Source of the DNA: Planctomycetota bacterium
Lineage (GTDB): Bacteria; Planctomycetota; UBA1135; GCA-002686595
NCBI GenBank assembly: GCA_016220085.1
Contig: JACRIN010000059.1
Coordinates: 1 to 33,388, forward strand
Length of the DNA: 33,388 nucleotides
Direction: 5' to 3'
The position numbers and the translations under genes were made by a program. Below are positions 17,905 to 26,199 of this stretch, in pieces. The notes under the pieces are model-generated. The model did not search any database and was not told the origin of the DNA. It worked only from the letters and a program-made list of their open reading frames with translations. Position 1 is the first letter of the stretch; each line of letters opens with the position of its first letter.

Positions 17905-20676
17905 CTAGCGCGAGGCTGCCTTCGCGAGCGGCACGCCGTAGGGATCGAGCTCGATCGGCTCGCCGTAGCCGAGCTTCGCGAGGTCCGCCGAGATCTTCGC
18001 CTTGTCGCCGACGACCAGGATCACCATCGCTTCGGGACGGATCGCGCGTTTCGCGAGCGCGTTGAGCTCCTCGGCCTTCACCGAGCGCAGGTACGCGAGC
18101 CGGCGATCGACGTAGTCGTCCGGGTAACCGAGCTCGCTCACGCGGTCGACCAACGTCTGGAGCGAGCGCGTCGACTCGTAGTCCTTGCTCGCGCTCGAGA
18201 GCAGCGCGTCCTTGGTGAACGCGAGCTCCTCGACGGTGATCCCGTCGCGGATCTTCGTGAGCTCCTTCATGAACTCGACCACCGACGGCGCCGTGTCGGC
18301 CGTCTTCACCGCCGCGGACGCTGTGAACGCGCCGGGCCGCGTGCCGCCGTCGAAGTTCGTGCGCGCGCCGTAGGTGTAGCCTTTGTCCTCGCGCAGGTTC
18401 ATGTTGATGCGGCTCGAGAACGCCGCCCCGAGCGGATAGTTGAGCACCGTCGACGGATAGAAGTCCGGATCGAGCGCCGAGACGCTCGTGTGCCCGATGC
18501 GGAGCTCCGATTGCGCGGCGCCCGGCTTGTCGAGCAAGTAGACGCGCGTCTTCTCGATCGCGACCGGCTTGGGCTCGGCGCGCGCGGACGCTTCGGCGAC
18601 CGTCGGTGTCGGCTTCCACTGCGTCGACACGGATCCGAAGAGCTGCGTGAGCTCCTGCTCGCCGTGCGCGCCGACGTAGACCAGCCGCGCGCCGGTCGGG
18701 ACGCCGCGCGTGCGCCAGAAGCCCTTGACGTCGTCGAGCGTCAACGCGGAGACGCTCTCGCGCGTGCCGATCGACGGGAGGCCGAGCACGTGCTCGCCCC
18801 AGAGCAATCGACGGTACGCGTCGCCCGCGAGCGTGCGGATCTGGTCGCCTCGGGTGTCGATCGCGAGCAGGCGCTCCTTCTGGAGCCGCGCGAAGTCCTC
18901 CGGCGCGAAACGCGGCTCTAGGAGCATGTCGTGCAAGAGCCCGAGCGCCGCCGGCAGGTGCTTGTCGAGGCACGACAGCGAGAAGCTGATCTCATCGTCG
19001 CCCGAGCGCACCGAGATCGACGCGCCGAGCCCGTCGAGCTCCTCCGCGAACTCGACCGCGCTTAGCTTGCGCGTGCCCTGCTCCAGCATGTTCGCGACCA
19101 GCGACGACAGCCCGAGCGTGCGCGGCGTCTCGTAGCTCTGTCCGGCGGGCACGCTGAGCGTCAGCGTGCTGATCGGGAGCTCGTTCCACGGCGTGGCGGT
19201 GACCGCGACGCCGTTCGCGAGCTTCGCGTGCCAGAGCTTCGGCGAGCGGAACGTCGGCGCCGCGCCGGCCTGCGGCTTCTGCGTGCGATCGAGCTCCTTC
19301 GCGACCGCCGGCGCCGACCATTTCACGTCGCGCTGCGAGCCGGAGAGCGCGACTTCGAGCTTGCCCGTCGGCACCACCGAGAGCTCGAGCCGCGGACGGC
19401 CGAGCAAGTAGGTCTGCAGCACGCGCCGCACGTCGTCGGTGGTGACCGCGAGGTGCGCCGCGAGGTCGGTCGCGTAGTAGCCGGGGTCCTTAAGGAACGT
19501 GTTGTAGTTGGCGAGCATCGACGTGCGCGCCGAAACGGTCTCTTGACGGCGGATGAAGCCCGCCTCGTAGCGATTCTTGACGCGCTGCAGGTGCTCGGCG
19601 TCGATGCCGGTGCGACCGAGCTCGACCAAGAGCTCGTCGACGCGCTTCGCCAACGCTTCGAGCGTCACGCCGGGCTGCGGACGCACTTGGATCTGGAAGT
19701 TGCCGGCGATCTCGCTCGTCTGGTTGCCGGCGCCGACCTCGCTCGCGAGCTCGGCATCGATCGTCAACGCCCTGTCGAGCACCGATGCCTTGTTGGTCGA
19801 GAGGATCGAGCCGAGGAAATCGAGCGCCGCGGCGTCCGCGGAGTACGCAGGCACCGTCGGCCAGACCAGCGTGAGCTCGGGGAGCTTGACGCGATCCTCC
19901 ATGACGATGCGCTTGCTCTCCGCGAGCACGGTCGGTCGCGCGAGCGGCTTGTCGACCGACGGCCCGCGCGGGATCGAGCCGAAGTACTTCTCGGCGAGCG
20001 CGAGCGCTTGGTCGGCGTCGACGTCGCCGCCGATCGCCAGCGTCGCGTTGTTCGGCCCGTACCAGCGCGCGAAGAACGCCTTGACGTCCTCGAGGCTCGC
20101 CGCGGTGAGATCCTCTTGCGTGCCGATCGTCAGCCACGAGTACGGATGGTCCGGCGGATAGAGCGCGGCCGCGATCGCGCCTTCGGCCTGGCCGTACGGA
20201 CGATTCTCGTAGTTCTGGCGGCGCTCGTTCTTCACGACGTCGCGCTGGTTGTCGAGCTTCGCCTGCGTCACCGCGGGCAACAGGAAGCCCATGCGATCCG
20301 CTTCGAGCCAGAGCGCGAGCTCGAGCTGATTGGACGGCAACACCTCGTAGTAGTTGGTGCGGTCCTCGGTGGTCGAGCCGTTGAGCGTGCCGCCCGCTTC
20401 GGCGACCAGCTTGAAGTGTTGGTCGTCGCCGACGTGCTCCGAGCCTTGGAAGAGCATGTGCTCGAAGAGGTGCGCGAACCCGGAGCGCCCAGGCACCTCG
20501 CGGCCGCTGCCGACGTGGTAGTAGACGTAGACCGCGACGACAGGATCGGAGTGATCCTCGTGGACGATCACTTCGAGTCCGTTCTGCAGCACGAACTTCT
20601 GGTAGGGGATCGACACATCCTGGGCGGACGCGGTGAGACCGAGCGTGCAGAGCGCGAGGGCGGTGAGCATGCGCAT
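17905..20676 (-). CDS. Secreted M16 family zinc peptidase, two-domain (pitrilysin-like)
   Basis: Predicted 923-aa exported metallopeptidase. The start at 20676 gives a Sec signal peptide (MRMLTALALCTLGLTASA, cleavage before QD). The frame is open upstream to 21015, but that part is arginine-rich with no signal. The N-terminal half carries the inverted zinc motif HLFEH (His69, Glu72, His73) and the third ligand Glu151 in VVKNERR. Also present are ENRPYGQAEG and WYGPNNATLAIGGD, typical of active M16 subunits. The C-terminal half (from about residue 480) repeats the fold without the zinc motif, as in M16 proteins where active and inactive halves are fused. It probably degrades peptides in the periplasm. 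I see no ribosome site next to the start, and translation could begin at Met3. Confidence 0.93.
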   Translation of the reverse strand: MRMLTALALCTLGLTASAQDVSIPYQKFVLQNGLEVIVHEDHSDPVVAVYVYYHVGSGREVPGRSGFAHLFEHMLFQGSEHVGDDQHFKLVAEAGGTLNGSTTEDRTNYYEVLPSNQLELALWLEADRMGFLLPAVTQAKLDNQRDVVKNERRQNYENRPYGQAEGAIAAALYPPDHPYSWLTIGTQEDLTAASLEDVKAFFARWYGPNNATLAIGGDVDADQALALAEKYFGSIPRGPSVDKPLARPTVLAESKRIVMEDRVKLPELTLVWPTVPAYSADAAALDFLGSILSTNKASVLDRALTIDAELASEVGAGNQTSEIAGNFQIQVRPQPGVTLEALAKRVDELLVELGRTGIDAEHLQRVKNRYEAGFIRRQETVSARTSMLANYNTFLKDPGYYATDLAAHLAVTTDDVRRVLQTYLLGRPRLELSVVPTGKLEVALSGSQRDVKWSAPAVAKELDRTQKPQAGAAPTFRSPKLWHAKLANGVAVTATPWNELPISTLTLSVPAGQSYETPRTLGLSSLVANMLEQGTRKLSAVEFAEELDGLGASISVRSGDDEISFSLSCLDKHLPAALGLLHDMLLEPRFAPEDFARLQKERLLAIDTRGDQIRTLAGDAYRRLLWGEHVLGLPSIGTRESVSALTLDDVKGFWRTRGVPTGARLVYVGAHGEQELTQLFGSVSTQWKPTPTVAEASARAEPKPVAIEKTRVYLLDKPGAAQSELRIGHTSVSALDPDFYPSTVLNYPLGAAFSSRINMNLREDKGYTYGARTNFDGGTRPGAFTASAAVKTADTAPSVVEFMKELTKIRDGITVEELAFTKDALLSSASKDYESTRSLQTLVDRVSELGYPDDYVDRRLAYLRSVKAEELNALAKRAIRPEAMVILVVGDKAKISADLAKLGYGEPIELDPYGVPLAKAASR

Positions 20677-21013
20677 GGGCGACCGTGCTTTCTGGAGGAG
20701 TGGACGGGGGACGCGCAGAGGATAGCTCCGCTCCGCCGGAGGCCGCGCCGCCGTACGTCTCTCTGACGGAAGTGCCCACAACGGCCACGGGCCGTTGGTC
20801 GTGATCCGTGTCGCTCGTGTCGTGATCGAACGGCGTCCGCGCGAACCGACGTGAAGCAACTCGGCGAACCAGGCGACGGCCCGCATCGAGCGAGCGCAGC
20901 CGACGAACGAGCTCGACGAACGCCGAGCGGTCGTCCGCGTGACTCGCGAGGCGGGCGGGAGCCCGCGCGCACTCTCGCGGTCGCTGCCGCGCGCGACCGT
21001 GTGCTCTACCCGC
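20677..21013. other. Region upstream of the M16 gene, no gene supported
   Basis: About 340 bases that should contain the minus-strand promoter of the peptidase. The open frames here are arginine-rich and show no family resemblance. I found no clear promoter elements or strong repeats. Confidence 0.4.
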
Positions 21014-21523
21014 ATTGGCGCTCTCGAAGAGCTCTGGGGCGCGGGCGACGGAGGCAGCCGACCGTACGGGTATCGATCGTCGGGCGACAGCGGCGGGCCC
21101 AGCGCCTACGCGCGTTCCGTGGTCGCGGTCCGACCAGGTGCGAGCTACTCGCTCACCGTCGGCGCCGGCGGATTCGGGGGCGCCTACCCCGCGCCGATCG
21201 GGAGTCCGGGTGAGGCCGGTGGCGCGACGACGTTCGCCGCCGGTTCGGGCCAAGTGCTCGTCTGGGCGGGCGGCGGCTACGGCGGCAACGACGCGAACGA
21301 CGCGAACGATGGACACGGGGGTCCCGTCGATCCCAGCGCGCAGCTCGGTAGCGTCGGACGCGACGGCGGCCACGGATTCGGAGTCACGCCGGGCTCCGGC
21401 GGCAGGGCTTGGATCGGCAGCCTCGAACCGGTCGCTCCGCTCGTCGGCGGCCACGGCGGCGTCGGACAAGTCAACGCCTCGGGCGCCGATGGCTCGCCGG
21501 GCTACGCGATCGTGCTCTGGTGG
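21014..21523 (+). pseudogene. Remnant of a glycine-rich domain protein
   Basis: This frame encodes a stretch unlike its surroundings: ELWGAGDGGS, then VVAVRPGASYSLTVGAGGFGG, GGATTFAAGS, VWAGGGYGG and a closing GADGSPGYAIVLWW. That order (LWGAGGGG, TVTVGAGG, GG.TTFG, AGGGG, GAPG.VVI) matches the glycine-rich domain found in many phage-tail-like and surface proteins. The start of the domain (usually a FTVPAGVTSV-type strand) is missing. There is no signal peptide or good start, and no stop follows: the frame runs on through arginine-rich sequence into the next gene. It looks 5'-truncated and decayed. It could instead be a short gene whose ends I cannot place. Confidence 0.5.
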
Positions 21524-21937
21524 AACGATCGGAACGGGTTGCGCGCGCCGAGGTCGTGGCGGTCAGCGCGGCCGGTTCCGACTCCGGGCGCGCGACGTGT
21601 TGCTGCGTCGTCGAGGCGGTGCGCAGGCGCGTTTCTCGATGATGTGGAGCTCTCGCGTCGCGGTCCGCGACCGCGGCACGTCGTCGAGGTCGCCGAGGTC
21701 GCCGGGCGCCGCGCGGGTCGCCGGCCGTCGCGGGCTCGTGTCCGTTGCAGTCGCGGCGCCGCTCGGTTTCGAGGCCCGAGTCCGACCGTCAGGCCGGCGC
21801 GTGCAGCGTGCTCGCGACGCCGCCGGCGAGCGGTTCGGCCTCTCGTGGTTTCGCGAACGGTGCGCCGACGGACAGCCCGCCGGATTTCGAGAATCCGGCG
21901 AAGTTTCCGCGGACCCGCCGCCTCCAATGCTCCCGCC
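21524..21937. other. Gap before the membrane protein/sigma factor pair, no gene supported
   Basis: About 410 bases of very GC-rich sequence with arginine-rich open frames on both strands. The promoter for the coupled pair starting at 21938 should be here, but no element is convincing. Confidence 0.4.
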
Positions 21938-22669
21938 ATGACCGACTCCGCCCGCATCGAAGCCCTTGACGACGATCTACGTTGGCTCGGACGACGCCTG
22001 TCGCGCGCCGGGTTCGACCCCACGCGCACGCTCCGCCGGCGGCGGTTCGAGGAGTACCGGTACTTGGCCTGGGCCGTGGTCGTCGCGCTCGTTCTCGCGG
22101 GGGCCATCTACGCGGGGGCGTGGCGCGGCGTCGTGGTCCTCTCGCTCGCCGTCGTGCCGAACGCGTTTGGACGCTGGAAGGCCGCGCGAGCCGAGCGCTC
22201 CGCATTGACCAACGCCGAAGACTTCTTCGAACGGGAGATCGAGCACCTCCAGAGACGGCTGTCGAGCGAGCGCTTCTTTGCGTTGTTCAACGTGCTGTTC
22301 GCCGCAGGGTTCGCGTTCGCGTCCACCACCGAGCTGCGCGGCGCTCCGCTGTTCCCCTGGTTCGCCGCGTACTGCGCCCTCCACGGCGCGTGGCGATTCG
22401 GATTGCGCATCCCGGCGCTGACGCGTGAGCTCGAAGAACTCGGCAGCAAGGAGGAGCTCGGCTGGTTCGGTCCGGTGTTCATCCTGGCGTTCATCCTCAT
22501 GCTGCCGGTGCTCCTGCCGCTGCGGCTCGCGTGGCGCGGAATCCAGAAGCTGCGCGGAGTCGAGGTGGCCGAGGACGATGCCGACGACGACGACGCTGCC
22601 GACGATGGGGGGCGCGAGCCTTCGAGCGATCGCCACTCGGTGCGCGGCAAGCGAGGCGACCGGAAGTGA
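21938..22669 (+). CDS. Membrane protein of unknown function, coupled to an ECF sigma factor
   Basis: A 243-aa protein without a recognised family. The frame is open far upstream, but the ATG at 21938 begins a sensible sequence. It has an acidic and arginine-rich cytoplasmic stretch (residues 1-42), hydrophobic segments at about 43-61, 64-78, 113-130, 137-152 and 176-198, a charged amphipathic segment at about 81-112, and a very acidic tail (209-222). Its stop overlaps the GTG start of the sigma factor gene (GTGA at 22666-22669), so the two are almost certainly translationally coupled. That makes a role in sensing or in holding the sigma factor possible. It lacks the zinc-binding HxxxCxxC motif of common anti-sigma domains, so this is inference only. 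Confidence 0.75.
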   Translation: MTDSARIEALDDDLRWLGRRLSRAGFDPTRTLRRRRFEEYRYLAWAVVVALVLAGAIYAGAWRGVVVLSLAVVPNAFGRWKAARAERSALTNAEDFFEREIEHLQRRLSSERFFALFNVLFAAGFAFASTTELRGAPLFPWFAAYCALHGAWRFGLRIPALTRELEELGSKEELGWFGPVFILAFILMLPVLLPLRLAWRGIQKLRGVEVAEDDADDDDAADDGGREPSSDRHSVRGKRGDRK

Positions 22670-23250
22670 TCGATCCGCAAGTCGAAGCTTCGCTCGTCGC
22701 TCGCCTGAAGTCCGACGACGGGCGCGTGCGCGCCGCCGCGAAGACCGAGGCATTCAATCGGCTCGGAGAGCCGGTGTTCCAGCTCTGCCTGCGAGTGACT
22801 TGCGATCCCGCCGACGCCGAGGACGCGCGTCAGGAGGCGTTCGTCGACATCCTGCGTGCGCTGTCGAGCTTCCGCGGCGAGGCGCGCTTCTCGACGTGGG
22901 TCTTCCGCGTCGCGTTGCGAGCCGCGACACGCGTGCGCAGTCGACGTCGGCGCCACGACGAGTCGCGCGTCGATTGGACCGAGCTCACGAACGAGCCGGG
23001 CAGCAGCGCTGTGGGCGACGAGAGCCGCGGACAGGAGGATCCCAGTCGCGAACTCGAGCGTCGCGAGGGCGCGCTGCGGCTGCTCGCCGCGATCTCGCGC
23101 CTGCCGTTCGCTCAGCGGGCGGTGCTCGCGCTCGCCGCCCTCGAGGACGTGCCGCGCGCGGAGATCGCCGCCGTCCTCGGGATCCCGCTCGGCACCGTCG
23201 ATTCGCGCCTCAACGCCGCCCGCGAGAGTCTGCGCCGCGAGCTCGAGTGA
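22666..23250 (+). CDS. ECF-type RNA polymerase sigma factor
   Basis: A 194-aa sigma-70 family factor of the extracytoplasmic-function class. Translation starts at GTG 22666, overlapping the previous stop by GTGA, with CGGAA just upstream. Region 2 covers about residues 27-95, with DAEDARQEAFVDILRAL followed by FRGEARFSTWVFRVALRAA, the core-binding and -10 recognition helices. A polar linker (96-135) follows. Region 4 covers about 138-190, with LLAAISRLPFAQRAVLAL and the helix-turn-helix IAAVLGIPLGTVDSRLNAARESLRREL. No anti-sigma gene follows: the next gene is convergent. The only partner candidate is the coupled membrane protein upstream. Confidence 0.93.
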   Translation: MIDPQVEASLVARLKSDDGRVRAAAKTEAFNRLGEPVFQLCLRVTCDPADAEDARQEAFVDILRALSSFRGEARFSTWVFRVALRAATRVRSRRRRHDESRVDWTELTNEPGSSAVGDESRGQEDPSRELERREGALRLLAAISRLPFAQRAVLALAALEDVPRAEIAAVLGIPLGTVDSRLNAARESLRRELE

Positions 23251-23297
23251 TCGCCGGCGGCGCACGATTCGGTTCGTGTGACTCGACCTGGTCGTTT

Positions 23298-23339
23298 CGC
23301 GCACGACGCCGGACGCGCGGACGACGAAGGTCGTGCGCG
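23298..23339. terminator. Hairpin between convergent genes, candidate bidirectional terminator
   Basis: A perfect 10-bp inverted repeat, CGCGCACGAC (23298-23307) and GTCGTGCGCG (23330-23339), lies in the 97-base gap between the sigma factor gene (+) and the acetyltransferase gene (-). There is no T-tract. Position between two converging stops is the main support for termination. Confidence 0.4.
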
Positions 23340-23347
23340 GCGTCCGC

Positions 23348-23902
23348 TTATCCGAGCACGAACTCGGCGATCTCTCGCTCGAGGAAGCGCTCAGTCTCTT
23401 GGTCCGTGCGGACGTGCACGAGCACGAAGTCGCACTTCTCCAGGATGCGCCGCGAGCGCGCGTTGTTGGTCGCCGCGGTCGCGTGCAGCGGGCGACGGGG
23501 TTCGAGGTCGAGGAACGACTCGAGCGCGCGCGACGCGATGCCCTTGCCCCAGTGCGCTCGCGAGATCCAGTATCCGATGTGATCTTGCCCGTTGGCTTGG
23601 AAGCGCGCGATCGTGCCGACGATCTCGACCGCTCCGTCCCCGCGAGCTCCATCGAGCTCGATCACCCGAGCGTGGATCTCCGGGTTCACCAGGTTTCGTT
23701 CCCAGGCCGCGAAGAAGGCCTCGCGCGTCCGCGGCTTGGTCCCCGCCAGCGCATTCGATTCCGCGTCGATCTCGAACTCGAACAGCGTCGCCAGGTCGCG
23801 TCGCTCGACCGGACGAAGCCGAACGCCGGTCGCGTCGACGCGCACGTCCCGCCGACGGCGCGGCACGGCGGGGGTGGCTGAGTCGGAGGCGTCCGTCGGC
23901 AC
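23348..23902 (-). CDS. GNAT family N-acetyltransferase (RimJ/RimL-like)
   Basis: Transfers an acetyl group from acetyl-CoA to an amine. Protein N-terminal acetylation is common in this subgroup, but the substrate here is unknown. With the GTG at 23902 the protein has 184 aa. The fold starts at GVRLRPVERRDL (about residue 26). The acetyl-CoA-binding motif A is GYWISRAHWGKGIASRALESF (about 110-130), and motif B is NNARSRRILEKCDF (146-159), both standard for GNAT proteins. The frame extends upstream into the oxidoreductase gene, so the start is a choice: no ATG is available near the domain. The gene follows the oxidoreductase gene on the same strand after 34 bases and may be co-transcribed with it. 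Confidence 0.88.
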   Translation of the reverse strand: MPTDASDSATPAVPRRRRDVRVDATGVRLRPVERRDLATLFEFEIDAESNALAGTKPRTREAFFAAWERNLVNPEIHARVIELDGARGDGAVEIVGTIARFQANGQDHIGYWISRAHWGKGIASRALESFLDLEPRRPLHATAATNNARSRRILEKCDFVLVHVRTDQETERFLEREIAEFVLG

Positions 23903-23936
23903 GTTGAGGTTCCAGGTGGCGATCGCCGAGACCCGC

Positions 23937-24797
23937 TCACTGCGAGCCGCCGACGAACGCCTTCGCGACCACCGTCCAATCCAAATGCGCGTGGCCGTCC
24001 GCGATCGAGCCGTCCATGCGCGCCGCGAACGCAGGCAGCAGCGACAGCGCGACGCCGGACGCATCCGCCTCGGCCTGCATCAGCCGCGCGTCCTTGCGCG
24101 CCATCGCGAGCTCCCACGAGGGATGGTCGAAGTCCGCGGCGAGGATCCGCTTGAAACGCGCGGGGACGGCCGCGCCCGGATTGAAGTGATCGAACAGGCC
24201 CGCGACCTCCGCGGGCGAGACGCTCATCGCCTTCGCGAGTGCGAGCACGTCGGTGAAGCCCGCGGTCAGCGCCATGAGGAAGAGGTTGCCGAGCAGCTTG
24301 TACGCGGCGGCGGCGTCGACGCGCGGACCCAGGTCGACGAGCTTGCCCGTCAGCGGCGCGAGCAGCGGCGAGACGCGCGCGACGAGCTCGCGATCGCCGG
24401 AGATCAGCATCACGCCCGTCGACTCCGCGGCATTCTGCGGGCCCATGAAGACCGGTGCGTGCTGGTAGCTCACGCCGCGTTCGCGCCAACGCGCCGTGCG
24501 CTCGCGCGCGCCGGCCGTCGACGTCGTCGAGTGGTCGAGCACGAGCGCACCGGGCGCGAAGCCGGGCGCGGCGGCGGCGAGCACGGCGTCGATCGCGGCG
24601 TCGTCGGAGACCACGATGTGGGTGCGCTCGGCGCCGCGCACGGCCTCGGCGGGATCGGCAATCGGCGTGGCGCCGATCGCCGCGAGCGAGCGCGCCTTGT
24701 CGGGCGAGCGATTCCAGACGCGGACCTCGTCGCCGCGCTTGCGGAGCGCGTGCGCGAAGCCGGAACCCAGGAGACCGGTGCCGAGGATCGTGATCAT
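23937..24797 (-). CDS. NAD(P)-dependent oxidoreductase, 3-hydroxyisobutyrate dehydrogenase / beta-hydroxyacid dehydrogenase family
   Basis: A 286-aa enzyme that oxidises a beta-hydroxyacid or reduces a semialdehyde. ATG 24797 places the dinucleotide-binding motif at the very N-terminus (MITILGTGLLGSG, GxGxxG at residues 6-11), as usual. WNRSPDKA follows beta-2, and Arg30 after it hints at NADP preference. The substrate motif is DHSTTSTAG (88-96). The catalytic lysine is Lys167 in AAAAYKLLGN, with Asn171 four residues on. The length is normal for the family. Exact substrate is not evident: glyoxylate/succinic semialdehyde reductases have the same motifs. It is the first gene of a likely two-gene unit with the acetyltransferase. 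Confidence 0.9.
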   Translation of the reverse strand: MITILGTGLLGSGFAHALRKRGDEVRVWNRSPDKARSLAAIGATPIADPAEAVRGAERTHIVVSDDAAIDAVLAAAAPGFAPGALVLDHSTTSTAGARERTARWRERGVSYQHAPVFMGPQNAAESTGVMLISGDRELVARVSPLLAPLTGKLVDLGPRVDAAAAYKLLGNLFLMALTAGFTDVLALAKAMSVSPAEVAGLFDHFNPGAAVPARFKRILAADFDHPSWELAMARKDARLMQAEADASGVALSLLPAFAARMDGSIADGHAHLDWTVVAKAFVGGSQ

Positions 24798-24865
24798 CGG
24801 TAGAGCGTACCGCCCCGCGTTCGCTCGTTCCCGCGCGGCAGTCCGGGGTTCGAACCGCCGGGCAC

Positions 24866-25056
24866 GAGCTTGCCCCTCATCGTCGTGCCTCGGCTGAACG
24901 CGGCGGACGCGTCGCGCCTCCGAGGCGAGCCGTTGCACAGCGATGAGAGGCAGTAACCCCGGGCCTGAGCTTGCCGCTCATCGCTGTGCAACCGCTGAAC
25001 GGCCGAGGACGCGTCGCGCGTCCAGCGCGTGCCGTTGCACAGTCATGCGAGGCAGT
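24866..25056. repeat. Two direct copies of a structured, palindromic repeat element of about 90 bp
   Basis: Copy A (24866-24954) and copy B (24967-25056) agree at most positions. Each begins with GAGCTTGCC and ends with GAGGCAGT. Within each copy the ends are imperfect inverted repeats: a TTGCC-x-CTCATCG-type left arm against a right arm with GCCGTTGCACAG and GAGGCAG. The centre has a second hairpin; in copy B it is GGACGCG-TCG-CGCGTCC. The right arm of A also pairs well with the left arm of B. This resembles REP/BIME or MITE-like elements. It lies between divergent genes, and copy B contains the only standard start codon available for the peptidase gene downstream. Confidence 0.75.
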
Positions 25057-26058
25057 CGTTCCTCGACCGCTCCGGCGTCTGGTAACCTCGCGCGCATCGC
25101 ACCTCCCGGCCTCTATCCCGAGCTCGAGCCGTTCCACACCGAGCGCCTCGCCGTCACGGCCCGCCACACGCTCTGCTTCGAGCAGTGCGGCAATCCCGAC
25201 GGCGCGCCGGTGCTCTTCGTGCACGGCGGGCCGGGTGCGGGCTGCTCGACGACGGACCGGCGCTTCTTCGATCCGCGCGCGTTCCGCGTGGTGCTCGTCG
25301 ATCAGCGCGGCGCGGGCCGCAGCACGCCGCTCGGCGAGCTCGCGGAGAACACGATCGACGACCTGGTCGCCGACTTCGAGCGCATCCGCGCGCGGCTCGG
25401 CATCGAGAAGTGGCACGTCTTCGGCGGTTCGTGGGGGAGCACGCTCGGCCTCTACTACGCCGAGCGCCATCCCGAGCGCGTGTCGTCGTTGTGCTTGCGC
25501 GGCATCTGGCTCTTGCGCCAGCTCGAGGTCGATTGGTGGTTCTACGGCTTGCGCGCGCTCGCGCCGGAGCTCTGGCGCGATTTCGCCGAGCACGTGCCCG
25601 CGCAGCGCCGCAACGATCTGCTCGAGGCTTACTGGGAGCTCCTTCACAGTCAGGACGAGCACGTCGCGCGCGCCGCGGCGAAGGCGTGGGCGACCTACGA
25701 GGGTTCGGCGTGCACGCTGCTGCCGAACCCCGAGTTCCTCTCGCTCTTGACGAACGACACGACGAGCTGGGCTCTCGCGCGCCTCGAGGCTCACTATCTG
25801 CGCAACCAGCGCTTCACGCCCGACGATCGCTTGCTGCGCGACTTGCCGCGTGTGCGCCATCTGCCCGCATTCTTCGTGCACGGACGCTACGACCTCGTGT
25901 GCCCGATCGTCGGCGCCGACGATTTGCACCGCGCGTGGCCCGAGGCGAGCTACGTGGTCGTCGACGACGCAGGCCACAGCTCGCACGAACCCGGACTCGC
26001 GAAGCAGCTCGTCGCTGCGATGGACAGCGTCGCGCGCACCGGCAGTCCGCGGCTCTAG
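25045..26058 (+). CDS. pip: Proline iminopeptidase (alpha/beta hydrolase, S33 family)
   Basis: Removes N-terminal proline from peptides in the cytoplasm. Family features appear in order: YPELEPF (24-30), the oxyanion-hole motif HGGPGAGCS (60-68), DQRGAGRS (86-93), nucleophile elbow GGSWGS with Ser129, AWATYEGS (215-221, where most members have a tryptophan for the tyrosine), catalytic Asp283 in HGRYDLVCP and His311 in DAGHS. About 337 aa fits the family (310-340). The N-terminus is uncertain: the ATG at 25045 lies inside the repeat element, and I see no ATG, GTG or TTG between it and the conserved YPELEPF segment. The gene stands alone, divergent from the oxidoreductase gene. Confidence 0.93.
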   Translation: MRGSRSSTAPASGNLARIAPPGLYPELEPFHTERLAVTARHTLCFEQCGNPDGAPVLFVHGGPGAGCSTTDRRFFDPRAFRVVLVDQRGAGRSTPLGELAENTIDDLVADFERIRARLGIEKWHVFGGSWGSTLGLYYAERHPERVSSLCLRGIWLLRQLEVDWWFYGLRALAPELWRDFAEHVPAQRRNDLLEAYWELLHSQDEHVARAAAKAWATYEGSACTLLPNPEFLSLLTNDTTSWALARLEAHYLRNQRFTPDDRLLRDLPRVRHLPAFFVHGRYDLVCPIVGADDLHRAWPEASYVVVDDAGHSSHEPGLAKQLVAAMDSVARTGSPRL

Positions 26059-26132
26059 CCCGCGACGGTTCCGTTGCTGGGCCGGTCGCTTGCGCCGAGG
26101 GCCGTCGCCAGCCCCCGCTCCGGGCGTCCGAT

Positions 26133-26168
26133 GGCGGCGTCGGCGGCGTCGGCGGCGTCGGCGGCGTC
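26133..26168. repeat. Four tandem copies of a 9-bp unit
   Basis: GGCGGCGTC is repeated four times exactly in the 141-base gap between the convergent peptidase gene and the small minus-strand gene. It is a simple repeat likely to vary in copy number. It is not part of either gene. Confidence 0.9.
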
Positions 26169-26199
26169 GTATCTCGCCGTTCGCTCCGAACGAGCGTGT

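Noticed and set aside
17905..21015. Start of the M16 peptidase at 21015
   Set aside because: The extra 113 residues are arginine-rich, and the signal peptide at 20676 would become internal.
20939..22669. One 576-aa fusion of the glycine-rich region with the membrane protein
   Set aside because: The frame is open throughout, but the middle (21524-21937) is arginine-rich with no domain character; the ATG at 21938 starts a self-contained protein.
24845..24870. tRNA T-arm-like sequence (GGTTCGAACC)
   Set aside because: The 5-bp T-stem does not pair properly and no cloverleaf can be drawn on either strand.
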